From NCBI GenBank assembly GCA_037045055.1, contig JBAOHJ010000001.1, positions 310,001 to 374,000 of the forward strand: DNA of 64,000 bases. Reading direction: 5' to 3'. Positions 50,952 through 58,876 of this stretch are shown piece by piece. The stretch is from Phosphoribacter sp037045055. GTDB lineage: Bacteria > Actinomycetota > Actinomycetes > Actinomycetales > Dermatophilaceae. Position 1 is the stretch's first letter; each line of letters begins with the position of its first letter. The translations under genes were made by a program, and so were the position numbers. Under the pieces are notes generated by a model. The model worked only from the letters and a program-made list of their open reading frames with translations, had not been told where the DNA came from and did no database searches.

Positions 50952-52376
50952 ATGCACCCGCTGTCGCCGAGTGAGCAGACCCGGTCGGAGTCCGACAGCC
51001 TCGGACCTGTCGAGATTCCTGCGGCGCGATACTGGGGCCCGCAGACCCAGCGTTGCCTGGAACTCTTCGACATCGGTCGGCCTTCGTTCGGCTGGGGACG
51101 GCCGGTGGTGCACGCGCTCGGGTTGGTCAAGCGCATCGCCGCTGAGGTCAATCTCGGGCTCGGGGTGCTGCCGTTGGCCGCCCACCTGTGCGACCACCTC
51201 GTGCAGGCCGCCCGGGAGGTGGAGCAGGGCGGGCTCGACGAGCAGTTCCCGCTCGGGGTCTTCCAGACCGGCAGCGGCACGCAAACGAACATGAATGCCA
51301 ACGAGGTCATCGCCGGGCGGGCCAACGAGTTGGCGACGGGGGTGCGCGGTGGCCGCGACCCGGTGCATCCCAACGACCACGTCAACCTGGGGCAGTCGAG
51401 CAACGACATCGTCCCGACCGTGATGAACGTCGCGGTGGTCGCCCACCTTCACCAACGCCTCTACGGCGCCGTCGAGGCCCTGCACGCCGCCCTCAACGAC
51501 CGCGCCGACGCGTTCGCCGACGTCGTCAAGGTCGGCCGGACCCACTTGCAGGATGCCACGCCCATGACGGTCGGCCAGGAGTTCGAGGCGTGGTCGGCTC
51601 AGCTGTCCCAGGCGATCGACCGAGTTCGCGCGGCCGAGCAGGGCGTCCGCGCGCTGCCCGTGGGCGGCACCGCGGTGGGGACCGGCCTGAACACGCATCC
51701 GGAGTTCGGCGCGCAGGTGACCGCGGCGCTCGCTGCGCAGACCGGCATACCGTTCCGTCCGGCCGACAACCTCCTCGCGGCGACGGCGGCACACGACGAC
51801 CTGCTCGCCTTGAGAGGGGCCCTGCGCTCTCTCGCGGTCGTCGAGCACAAGATCGCCGGGGACATCCGCTGGCTCGCCTCGGGCCCGAACGCGGGGCTCG
51901 GCGAACTGTTGTTGCCGGCCAACGAGCCGGGGTCGAGCATCATGCCGGGCAAGGTCAACCCCAGTCAGGCCGAGGCCCTGCAGATGGTCTGCGCGCGCGT
52001 CGTCGGCAACGACGCCGCGGCGTTGTTCGCCGCGGCACAGCCTTCCCTGCAACTGCACGTGGGCAAGCCGCTGCTGGCGCACTGCCTCCTGGAGTCCATC
52101 TCGTTGCTCGCCGAGGCCAGCGAGTCCTTCGCCCGCCATTGCGTGCGGGGCATTCAGGTCGACGAGCACCACTTGGCCGACCTAGTCGCGCGGGATGCGA
52201 TGCTCGCTACGGCGTTGGCGCCGCACATCGGCTACGACCGCGCCGCGCAGATCGTGCGGACGGGCCGCGAACGGCGCATCACGGTCCGCGACGCGGCACT
52301 GGCCTCGGGGCAGGTCAGCGGCGCGGATTTCGACCGATGGGTGGATCCCCGGGCGATGGCCCGACCGCGGGGCTAG
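50952..52376 (+). CDS. fumC: Class II fumarate hydratase
   Basis: Fumarase C interconverts fumarate and malate in the TCA cycle and is iron-independent. The protein (474 aa from ATG 50952) has GSGTQTNMNANEVI, HPNDHVNLGQSSND, and the catalytic lid signature GSSIMPGKVNP. An ATG 11 codons upstream is possible. Placement in a stress island fits the role of FumC as the oxidation-resistant isozyme, which is inference. Confidence 0.95.
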   Translation: MHPLSPSEQTRSESDSLGPVEIPAARYWGPQTQRCLELFDIGRPSFGWGRPVVHALGLVKRIAAEVNLGLGVLPLAAHLCDHLVQAAREVEQGGLDEQFPLGVFQTGSGTQTNMNANEVIAGRANELATGVRGGRDPVHPNDHVNLGQSSNDIVPTVMNVAVVAHLHQRLYGAVEALHAALNDRADAFADVVKVGRTHLQDATPMTVGQEFEAWSAQLSQAIDRVRAAEQGVRALPVGGTAVGTGLNTHPEFGAQVTAALAAQTGIPFRPADNLLAATAAHDDLLALRGALRSLAVVEHKIAGDIRWLASGPNAGLGELLLPANEPGSSIMPGKVNPSQAEALQMVCARVVGNDAAALFAAAQPSLQLHVGKPLLAHCLLESISLLAEASESFARHCVRGIQVDEHHLADLVARDAMLATALAPHIGYDRAAQIVRTGRERRITVRDAALASGQVSGADFDRWVDPRAMARPRG

Positions 52377-52469
52377 CCACCGTGCACCGGGGCGTGTCGC
52401 CGCCGGCTCCCCAGCGCCGGATCGGATCAGCACGGCGCGGTCGCGTCGTCGAGAGGATGTGAGGGTGGA

Positions 52470-53504
52470 ATGAAACGGATCGGCTACTTCCTCTCCAGCG
52501 AGGAGTACTCCCCGGCCCAGTTGGTCGAGCAAGCCCGTCTGGCGCAGGAGGCGGGCTTCGACGCCCTGTGGATCAGCGATCACTTCCATCCCTGGACCGA
52601 AGCCCAGGGCCAGTCGGGCTTCGTGTGGTCGGTCATCGGGGCGATCAGCCAGGCCTGCCGACTGCCGGTCACGACGGCGGTCACGTGCCCCACGGTGCGG
52701 ATCCATCCCGCCCTGGTCGCCCAGGCGGCCGCCACCTGCGCGCTGCTGCTCGGCGAGGGCCGGTTCACCCTCGGGGTGGGATCGGGCGAGGCCCTCAACG
52801 AGCACATCCTCGGCGGCCCCTGGCCGCATCACGCCGAACGTCTGGAGATGCTCGAGGAGGCCGTGGCCCTCATCCGCGAGCTGTGGACCGGCGCCGTGGT
52901 GTCGCATCGGGGTCGGCACTACCGGCTCGACACGGCGAGGATCTACTCGTTGCCCGACCGTCCACCTCCCATCTACATGAGCGCCTTCGGCCCCAAGGCC
53001 CTCGACCTGGCCTGTCGAGTGGCCGACGGTTTCGTCACGACCCAGCCGGACGCGGAGTCGGTGGCCGCTTTCCGCCGGGCGAGAGGCGCCGACGCCCCGA
53101 CCCAGGCGGGTTTCAAGGTCGCGTGGGGATCAGACCGCGACAGCGCCATCGACGCGGCATACGCAATCTGGCCCACCTCGGGGGTGCCCGGCGAGCTCAG
53201 CCAGGTGCTGCCGAGTCCGCAGCACTTCGAGCAGGCGGCGCAGTTGGTGACCCGGGACATGTTCGCCGAGCGAGGTGCCTTCGGTCCCGACCCCTGCGAC
53301 CACCTCGCCGCGTTCGACCCCTATGTAGACGCGGGTTTCGACGACGTGTACGTCGCGAACATGGGCCCGCACTACGCCGACATGATGAGGGCCTACGGCC
53401 GCGACGTGTTGCCCGAGCTGCGTCGGCGCATGTCGACGGCGACCCCCGAGCCGCCTCTCTCGGCCGCACCGAGTCTCGACCGGCCCTCTCCCGCCGGTGG
53501 GTAG
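52470..53504 (+). CDS. F420-dependent LLM-class oxidoreductase (Fgd-like)
   Basis: The 344-aa luciferase-like protein begins MKRIGYFLSSEEYSPAQLVE and has ALWISDHFHPW, LGVGSGEALNEHILG and IYMSAFGPKALDLACRVADG, as in F420-dependent glucose-6-phosphate dehydrogenase and the related TIGR03557 proteins. Substrate is not certain. Its stop overlaps the start of the broken HAD gene. Confidence 0.88.
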   Translation: MKRIGYFLSSEEYSPAQLVEQARLAQEAGFDALWISDHFHPWTEAQGQSGFVWSVIGAISQACRLPVTTAVTCPTVRIHPALVAQAAATCALLLGEGRFTLGVGSGEALNEHILGGPWPHHAERLEMLEEAVALIRELWTGAVVSHRGRHYRLDTARIYSLPDRPPPIYMSAFGPKALDLACRVADGFVTTQPDAESVAAFRRARGADAPTQAGFKVAWGSDRDSAIDAAYAIWPTSGVPGELSQVLPSPQHFEQAAQLVTRDMFAERGAFGPDPCDHLAAFDPYVDAGFDDVYVANMGPHYADMMRAYGRDVLPELRRRMSTATPEPPLSAAPSLDRPSPAGG

Positions 53505-54005
53505 CGACGACGCCGCCGTCGTCCTCGACGTGGGCGGGACCCTGGTGGACTCGGCCTACCACCACGCCTTGCCGTGCCACTGCGCACGCAGGTCCGGCCG
53601 ATCGCGGGTGCCCTCGAGTTCGACCGCTCGCTCGTCGAGGCCGGCCACGTCGTCGTCGTGGCAGCGCCGGGGGAGCGGGAGCTCGTGGACGAGGCCCTGG
53701 ACCTCGTGAGGATCACCAACGTCGTTCGCTACGTCGTGTCGGGCGATGAGGTCAGCGATCCCAAGCCGGCACCCGATCTGGTCGTCGCGGCGCTGCGCAC
53801 GGTGGGGGCCTCCCACGGTGTGCTCGTCGGTGACACCGTTCACGACGTGAAGTCCGCTGCCCGAGCGGGCGTGCCCTGCATCGCGGTGCTCACCGGGGGC
53901 AACGGTGCGGCGGAGTTGACGGGAGCAGGGGCCGCGCTGGTCACCCCTTCGGCCGCTGACCTACTCGAGGCGCCGTGGTCGTCATTGCTCTCCGAGCGGC
54001 AGTAG
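53497..54005 (+). pseudogene. HAD phosphatase remnant lacking its cap domain
   Basis: The N-terminal catalytic segment VVLDVGGTLVDSAYHHAL reads from 53497. The C-terminal core (VRPIAGALEFDRSLVEAGHV, VSGDEVSDPKPAPDLVVAA, LVGDTVHDVKSAARAGVP) follows almost at once in another frame. The cap domain of roughly 70-90 residues is missing and DxDGT has become DVGGT, so the general acid-base Asp is lost. This is best read as an internally deleted, frameshifted gene. Confidence 0.8.
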
Positions 54006-54086
54006 CCGCGGTCCTTTGCGACCGACGACGCCGCCCGCCGTGCCCGGTGCGCAGGTGGCGGGGTGGCGCTCGACTGCTCGTACCGG

Positions 54087-54365
54087 TCAGTCGGTATGCC
54101 GCGTGCGCTGCTCCTGCTCCTGGGCCTGCCGTAGCTCTTCGTCGCCGATCATCCGCTCGCCTGCGGTGTCGAGAGCGGCAGGCACCCGAAGCCTGGCCTG
54201 CTGCACCGACGCGACCGCGGTGACGATCTCGTGGGCCAGGTCCAGCGCGAGACGGCCGGCCTGCTCGTCCGACTCGCCGTTACGGTCCACGACCGGCGCA
54301 GTGGTTTCGCTCGACGCCGTCGGCCAACTCTCGATGACGCTCACGGCAGATCTCGGCGATGTCAT
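54087..54365 (-). CDS. 92-aa hypothetical protein
   Basis: ATG at 54365 follows GGAGG at 6 nt. The C-terminal 60 residues are helical and charged (AGRLALDLAHEIVTAVASVQ, MIGDEELRQAQEQEQ). No signal peptide or membrane helix; no family recognised. The opposite strand has no better frame. Confidence 0.5.
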   Translation of the reverse strand: MTSPRSAVSVIESWPTASSETTAPVVDRNGESDEQAGRLALDLAHEIVTAVASVQQARLRVPAALDTAGERMIGDEELRQAQEQEQRTRHTD

Positions 54366-54518
54366 CTGCGCCCTCCGGATCGCTCGGTCGGCTCGCCGGA
54401 TGTGGCGATACCTCCGGGCGGCCTACCCGCGGCGGCTCGGGCCCATGCGCCGGGCCGGGGAGGAGTCGCGCCACCCCGATACGGGTAGCTGGCCTACGAC
54501 CCGAAAGGAGTGAGTTCC

Positions 54519-54773
54519 ATGGCAGAGCTCAGCGGGGCGGCGCGTGATCGACTCGAGGACGCCGACTTTGCGTACATCGACACTGGGGGCGGTCGCCACC
54601 TGCCGATCCACGACGAGGACCACGTGCGCAATGCCGCCGCGCGGTTCAGCCAAACGGACTTCGAGTCGACCGCCGCCAAGAAGCTGGCCGCCCAGGCGAT
54701 CGCGCGCGCGGCGGACAAGCACGGCGTTGACCTTAACGCTCAAGACGAGGTCGTCAAGGCGGCCAAGGACTGA
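54519..54773 (+). CDS. DUF6582-like small protein
   Basis: The 84-aa protein starts MAELSGAARDRLEDADFAYI and contains HLPIHDEDHVRNAAARFSQT and AAQAIARAADKHGVDL. This fits short DUF6582-type proteins, which resemble the start of phage prohead proteins, as far as I recall. AAAGGAG lies 8 nt before the ATG. Function unknown. Confidence 0.75.
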   Translation: MAELSGAARDRLEDADFAYIDTGGGRHLPIHDEDHVRNAAARFSQTDFESTAAKKLAAQAIARAADKHGVDLNAQDEVVKAAKD

Positions 54774-55075
54774 GCGGCTCGCTTCTCTGCCGCGTCGCCA
54801 TGCCCCCCGAGGACCGGCATCCGCCTTCTTTCCACGCTCACCGCCACCCGCGCGAGGTGACCCGCAGAGGCATGCCCAGACACGTCGCTCATCCGGGCCT
54901 ACTCAGTATGCCGGGCACCCGCCGTCAGGGGACGAGGATGTGCCGGGCCAGGCGACGAGGGACGTGACGTGTCGCATGGCACGCTCGGCACGCCGTGGTC
55001 GAACCGGTCCTCTCGTCGCAATGTCCCCCGCCGGCGCGCCCACCCGCTGCGCGGGGCTGGGCGCGCTGCCCGGCG
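54774..55075. other. Non-coding gap with no recognised element
   Basis: 302 nt between two convergent genes. One TATGCCGGG word lies at 54907. Short open frames are not supported by ribosome sites. No hairpin with a T-run seen. Confidence 0.5.
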
Positions 55076-55573
55076 TCAGGACACGACGGCGTCGATCGCC
55101 TTCTTCAGGGCACTGGGCTGAGCTGGAGTGCGCGGTGCGGTCGGCTTGAGCTCGAGCAGCCGAGCACCCATGTCGCGTAGCCGGGTGCGCGACATGGCCG
55201 CACGCACCTGGGGGAACCACTCCTTCTCCTCCTCCTGCACGTGATGACGGACGTTCTCCATGAGGACGGTGAACTTGGGGAAGTAGCGCTCGGACGTCGG
55301 GTCCATGGCGACCAGTTCGCCGGCCAACAGATCGACGACGTGGTGCTCCTCGTAGCTCTCCAAGATGTGGTCCTCGAGGCCGGGAACTTCCTGGCGGACC
55401 TGCGGGTAGACCACCTCGTTCTCCAGGTAGGTGTGCACAGTGAGCAGCTCGAGCACGGTCGCAACGATCCTGCGCTTGCGGGAGGGGGTGGTCGCGGCCT
55501 TCTCGAACTCCGAGAACAACTTCGCGACCTCGCGGTGATCGGCCTTGAGCAACACGATGGCGTCGGTGGACAT
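55076..55573 (-). CDS. Hemerythrin-like HHE-domain protein 3
   Basis: The 165-aa protein is the clearest HHE member here: LLKADHREVAKLFSEFEK, ELLTVHTYLENEVVYPQV, ESYEEHHVVDLL and VRHHVQEEEKEWFPQV give the usual His/Glu ligand spacing of two HHE repeats. ATG at 55573 has GAGGAG at 6 nt. It may bind di-iron and respond to oxidative or nitrosative stress. Confidence 0.9.
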   Translation of the reverse strand: MSTDAIVLLKADHREVAKLFSEFEKAATTPSRKRRIVATVLELLTVHTYLENEVVYPQVRQEVPGLEDHILESYEEHHVVDLLAGELVAMDPTSERYFPKFTVLMENVRHHVQEEEKEWFPQVRAAMSRTRLRDMGARLLELKPTAPRTPAQPSALKKAIDAVVS

Positions 55574-55890
55574 GTCGAACTCCTCGCAGATGGCGGAACG
55601 GGGTAGCTGGCAGAGACCGCGACCCACCGAGGCAGAAGAGCGCAACGAGACCGATCCCTGTCAGAAGGCTAACCCCGCTGGGGAGCAATGGCATTCACGA
55701 GGATTCGGCCGACCCGCCGCCGCCACCTTCGGGCCGGCCTGGGGTCCTGCCGCCGCCGACGTGCGGACCCGTCCCGGCGACGGATCGGACCTGCTCACGA
55801 GGCATGAACCCCGGATATCCGGGCAATGAGTCATTGATCGAGCTCGCGGCCGTCGCCAGCGAGAGCCCGCCGCCCGGCTGAGGAGGCCGC
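55574..55890. other. Non-coding gap between divergent hemerythrin and LuxR genes
   Basis: 317 nt expected to hold promoters for both genes. The region is locally less GC-rich around 55810-55840. No palindrome or sigma motif stands out. Confidence 0.45.
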
Positions 55891-56319
55891 GTGACCACTG
55901 TCCCACTCCCCCGTGCCCTGCTCATGCTCGACCCCGGCGCGCGACAGGTGCCGCTGACGCTAGTCCCGTCACCGGACCGGCAAGCCTCGGCCAGGTCCGG
56001 TATCGACACGCCCGCTGCCGTCGAGTCGTGGCCCGGCCGGTCCGCCGGCCTGTCGCAGCGCGAGGCCGAGATGATCTGCTGGATTTCCCGGGGGCTGACC
56101 AACGACGAGATCGCACGGCTGACCTTCCTGAGCCCGAACTCGGTGAAGAGCTTCGTGCGCTCGGCGTATCGCAAGATCGGCGCGACCAGACGCGCTCACG
56201 CGGTGCTCTGGGGTGTGGCGCACGACATGCGCCCGGAGCGGCTGCCTGCACGGGCACCTTCCGCGGCCCGCCGCTCGTCGGCGAGCAGAGAGTCGGCGAG
56301 CGGCCGGGCCGGACGGTAG
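55891..56319 (+). CDS. LuxR-type HTH regulator (single domain)
   Basis: The 142-aa protein has a LuxR C-terminal helix-turn-helix at about 50-110 (LSQREAEMICWISRGLTNDE, FLSPNSVKSFVRSAYRKIGA) with no receiver domain; both flanks are low-complexity. GTG start at 55891. The hydrolase gene starts 2 nt after its stop. Similar solo LuxR proteins occur in actinomycete stress regions. Confidence 0.8.
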   Translation: MTTVPLPRALLMLDPGARQVPLTLVPSPDRQASARSGIDTPAAVESWPGRSAGLSQREAEMICWISRGLTNDEIARLTFLSPNSVKSFVRSAYRKIGATRRAHAVLWGVAHDMRPERLPARAPSAARRSSASRESASGRAGR

Positions 56320-56321
56320 CG

Positions 56322-56933
56322 GTGCCCACGCGGCTGCTCGGACACTGGATCGGGGACCCGCGGCGCGCGAGCGGGCACGCGGTCCTCATTCACGGTGGCG
56401 CAGGACGGCGCGAATATCCCTCTCGCGCAACGGATCCACGATACCTTCGGATGCTCCCTTTCGCCTGGCGGATCCGGGCCGAGTGGGGCCCTTCGGTAGC
56501 CGTGTATGTCGTGCACAATCCCCTCGCAGGCTGGGGCTCCAGTCGAGGGCCAAGCCCCGATGACCTCGCCGATCTCGTCGACGGCATCGGCGCCAGGGCC
56601 GACACCTGCCTCGTCGGGCATTCCTCCGGGGGCTGGGCGGCACTGCGTGTCGCTGGGGGCTGTGCCGGCGTGGTAGGGCTGGCGCCCTGGTTGACCGGCC
56701 ACGAGAGCGCCGGTCACCTCGTCGGTGTGCGCGTGACGATCGCGCACGGCGCCGAGGACCGCGTGACCAGTCCGCAGCGCAGCGCGGCATACGTGCGGCT
56801 GTTGACCGGCCACGGCGTCGACGCGCGGTACCTGCCCGTACCAGGCGGCCACGCGATGCTGCGTCGAGCGCGCCGCTGGCACCAGATCACCTCCCGGGCG
56901 GTCGGCGCTGCGCTCGGCGTCGGCGCGCGGTGA
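56322..56933 (+). CDS. Small alpha/beta hydrolase
   Basis: The 203-aa protein has HAVLIHGGAG (oxyanion region), the nucleophile motif GHSSGGWAA, the acid in HGAEDRVTSP and His in PGGHAML, a full catalytic triad in a minimal fold. GTG at 56322 is chosen because it directly follows the LuxR stop. Substrate unknown. Confidence 0.8.
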   Translation: MPTRLLGHWIGDPRRASGHAVLIHGGAGRREYPSRATDPRYLRMLPFAWRIRAEWGPSVAVYVVHNPLAGWGSSRGPSPDDLADLVDGIGARADTCLVGHSSGGWAALRVAGGCAGVVGLAPWLTGHESAGHLVGVRVTIAHGAEDRVTSPQRSAAYVRLLTGHGVDARYLPVPGGHAMLRRARRWHQITSRAVGAALGVGAR

Positions 56934-57024
56934 GCTCACCCCCGAGGGTGAAGTGCCGACCTGCCGTGCGCCGTTAGCCTCGCCGGATCGCGGCCCATTG
57001 GGCCGCCAGAGCAGGGGGCACACG

Positions 57025-57564
57025 ATGAGCACGAAGCACGACGAGGGCGCCGACACCCAGGTCAGCCGTCCCGACCCGGCACAGGGCAGCGCCCACGACG
57101 TCCCGGTGTTCGTCGACCTCGTCGAGGGCATCCGCACCTGCATGTTCACCACCTGCGACGAGGACGGCACTCTGCTCAGCCGGCCGATGGCGGTGCAGGG
57201 GGTCGACGAGGACGGCACGGTCTGGTTCTTCGCGTATGCCGATTCGCCGAAACTCGACCAACTCGAGGCGCGGCCGCAGGTGAATCTCACCTTCGTCCAC
57301 AAGGACACCTTCGTCTCGGTCAGCGGCACCGCCCGGGAGGTGGACGACTCGGAGAAGCGGGAGCAGCTGTGGAGCCCGTTTGCCAAGGCGTGGTTCCAGA
57401 CTGAGGCCGACGACCCCGCGGTCGTGCTCATCAGGGTGGATCCCAGCGGCGGGGAGTATTGGGACGCCCCGGCCAAACCCGCCCAGGTCATCGGCTTCGC
57501 CAGGGCTTTGCTCGGCCACGGCCCGCCCGTCGACGGCGACAACGCCAAGCTGCAGCTGGACTGA
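57025..57564 (+). CDS. Pyridoxamine 5'-phosphate oxidase-like general stress protein 26
   Basis: The 179-aa split-barrel flavin-binding protein has FVDLVEGIRTCMFTT, LLSRPMAVQGVDEDGTVWFF and VNLTFVHKDTFVSVSGTARE, plus the family's late EYWDAP motif. Known members bind FMN or FAD or F420 and are induced by stress. ATG 57025 follows AGGGGG. Confidence 0.88.
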   Translation: MSTKHDEGADTQVSRPDPAQGSAHDVPVFVDLVEGIRTCMFTTCDEDGTLLSRPMAVQGVDEDGTVWFFAYADSPKLDQLEARPQVNLTFVHKDTFVSVSGTAREVDDSEKREQLWSPFAKAWFQTEADDPAVVLIRVDPSGGEYWDAPAKPAQVIGFARALLGHGPPVDGDNAKLQLD

Positions 57565-57667
57565 CCCGGGCCGGGCGCGCGACTCTCGCCCTTGAGGGGT
57601 GTCGACGGCGGCCACCGCCGCACGAAGATGGGCGGGCGCAGGAGGTCTCGACGGATGACCTAGCGGA

Positions 57668-57775
57668 CGCACCGACATCGTCAAGCCCGGCGGGGTATGG
57701 GTCGACGAACGGCGCGTCCTCAACGGCAACCTCATCTCCAGCCGCAAGCCGGGGGACCTGCCGGCGTTCTGCTAG
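57668..57775 (+). pseudogene. C-terminal remnant of a DJ-1/PfpI family protein
   Basis: 36 codons reading RTDIVKPGGVWVDERRV, then VLNGNLISSRKPGDLPAFC and a stop, which is the typical end of PfpI-type amidotransferase-like proteins. A stop lies just upstream in frame and no start exists, so only the tail survives. Confidence 0.7.
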
Positions 57776-57877
57776 GTCGCCCGTGTGTTGAAGCGCGGGG
57801 GTGCTCGCGTGCACCGCTGTACTCCGGGATCTCCGACGATCGGGCAGCCGCCGGCAGGTCGGCGGGTGGCCTCCTGC

Positions 57878-58225
57878 TCACCCGGACGCTTCAGGGCGCG
57901 CGTCGTGGGCGGCGGCCGCGCCACCCGACTCGCGTGCCTGCCTCGGCGGGCCGCCGCCCGGCTCGCTGCGGGTGGCGAGAGTCGACGCGAGCAGTTGGTC
58001 GCGTCGCGCCAGGACGAGGACGCGACCACGACGGCGGCGCAACTCACGGATGATGAGGTTCGAGTGCCTGAGCTGGGCCTTGCTCTGGGGCGTGCCCGTC
58101 GGGAGCCGTCGAGCGATGTCGATGGTGGCACGCAGTTCCTTGACCAGATCGGCTCCGCTGCAATGCTCCAGGCGGTTCGCGACCAGTTGGAGCGCGCGGC
58201 TCTGAGTGGGCCCGTTGGCACCCAT
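57878..58225 (-). CDS. 115-aa hypothetical protein
   Basis: ATG at 58225 follows GGGGAAG. The first 70 residues look like a real helical protein (LQLVANRLEHCSGADLVKEL, SNLIIRELRRRRGRVLVLAR); the tail is low-complexity. Third-position GC is lower than in neighbours, so it may be foreign or not coding. No family recognised. Confidence 0.4.
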   Translation of the reverse strand: MGANGPTQSRALQLVANRLEHCSGADLVKELRATIDIARRLPTGTPQSKAQLRHSNLIIRELRRRRGRVLVLARRDQLLASTLATRSEPGGGPPRQARESGGAAAAHDARPEASG

Positions 58226-58472
58226 GGACTTCCCCGTCTGACCTTGGAGTCACGGACCCGTCCTCGGCCCCAGCGGGCCGGGCAACGAGTCCTCGTCAGA
58301 ACGGGCTGTACCCCTCGGGCGGCGGATCATGCGGGCGGACGGGCGCCGCGCGGGGGCTCTCGATCCCCCTCCTGCGCCGCCTCGAGGCGCGCGGTGGGAC
58401 ACATACAGGCCGCGAAGTGAGTCGGGACTACCGCCGTCCTCGTGTTTGCGCTGGTCAAGGGCGCATTCTCGT

Positions 58473-58547
58473 TGGTGGGCGATACTGGGTTTGAACCAGT
58501 GACCTCTTCCGTGTCAAGGAAGCGCGCTACCACTGCGCTAATCGCCC
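58473..58547 (-). tRNA. tRNA-Val (anticodon GAC)
   Basis: Acceptor GGGCGAT/ATCGCCC, anticodon stem CTTCC/GGAAG with loop TTGACAC, T-arm CTGGTTCAAACCCAG. A CCA end appears to be encoded (58473-58475), unlike the other tRNAs here. Last of a Gly-Cys-Val cluster. Confidence 0.95.
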
Positions 58548-58569
58548 GGGACGTGCCGGTGGCTTGCCG

Positions 58570-58640
58570 AGGTGGAGACGGGATTTGAACCCGTGTACGC
58601 GGCTTTGCAGGCCGCTGCCTCGCCTCTCGGCCACTCCACC
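58570..58640 (-). tRNA. tRNA-Cys (anticodon GCA)
   Basis: Acceptor GGTGGAG/CTCCACC, anticodon loop CTGCAAA, T-arm CGGGTTCAAATCCCG, discriminator U as expected for tRNA-Cys. No encoded CCA. Confidence 0.95.
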
Positions 58641-58660
58641 GCGAAGGCGTTCAACCTCCG

Positions 58661-58733
58661 AGCGGACGACGAGGCTCGAACTCGCGACCTCAACCTTGGC
58701 AAGGTTGCGCTCTACCAACTGAGCTACGTCCGC
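58661..58733 (-). tRNA. tRNA-Gly (anticodon GCC)
   Basis: Acceptor GCGGACG/CGTCCGC, D-loop AGCTCAGTTGGTAGAGC, anticodon loop TTGGCAA, T-arm with GTTCGAGCC, discriminator U. First of the Gly-Cys-Val cluster. Confidence 0.95.
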
Positions 58734-58876
58734 ACTCACCACACGAGGACCCACCCCGCCCGGTGCACGGACGACCATATCGGACCCGCGAGCGCCAGCC
58801 AAACCCGGCGCGCACCGGGTCCCCCGTCGCCAGCGAAGGGTCACCAGGGCGGCCGCGGGGCGGCCGCGGCCCACCG

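Noticed and set aside
57785..58420. Plus-strand frame of about 211 codons
   Set aside because: Arg/Ala/Gly-rich with no conserved segments; the minus-strand 115-aa frame is somewhat more protein-like, though itself weak.
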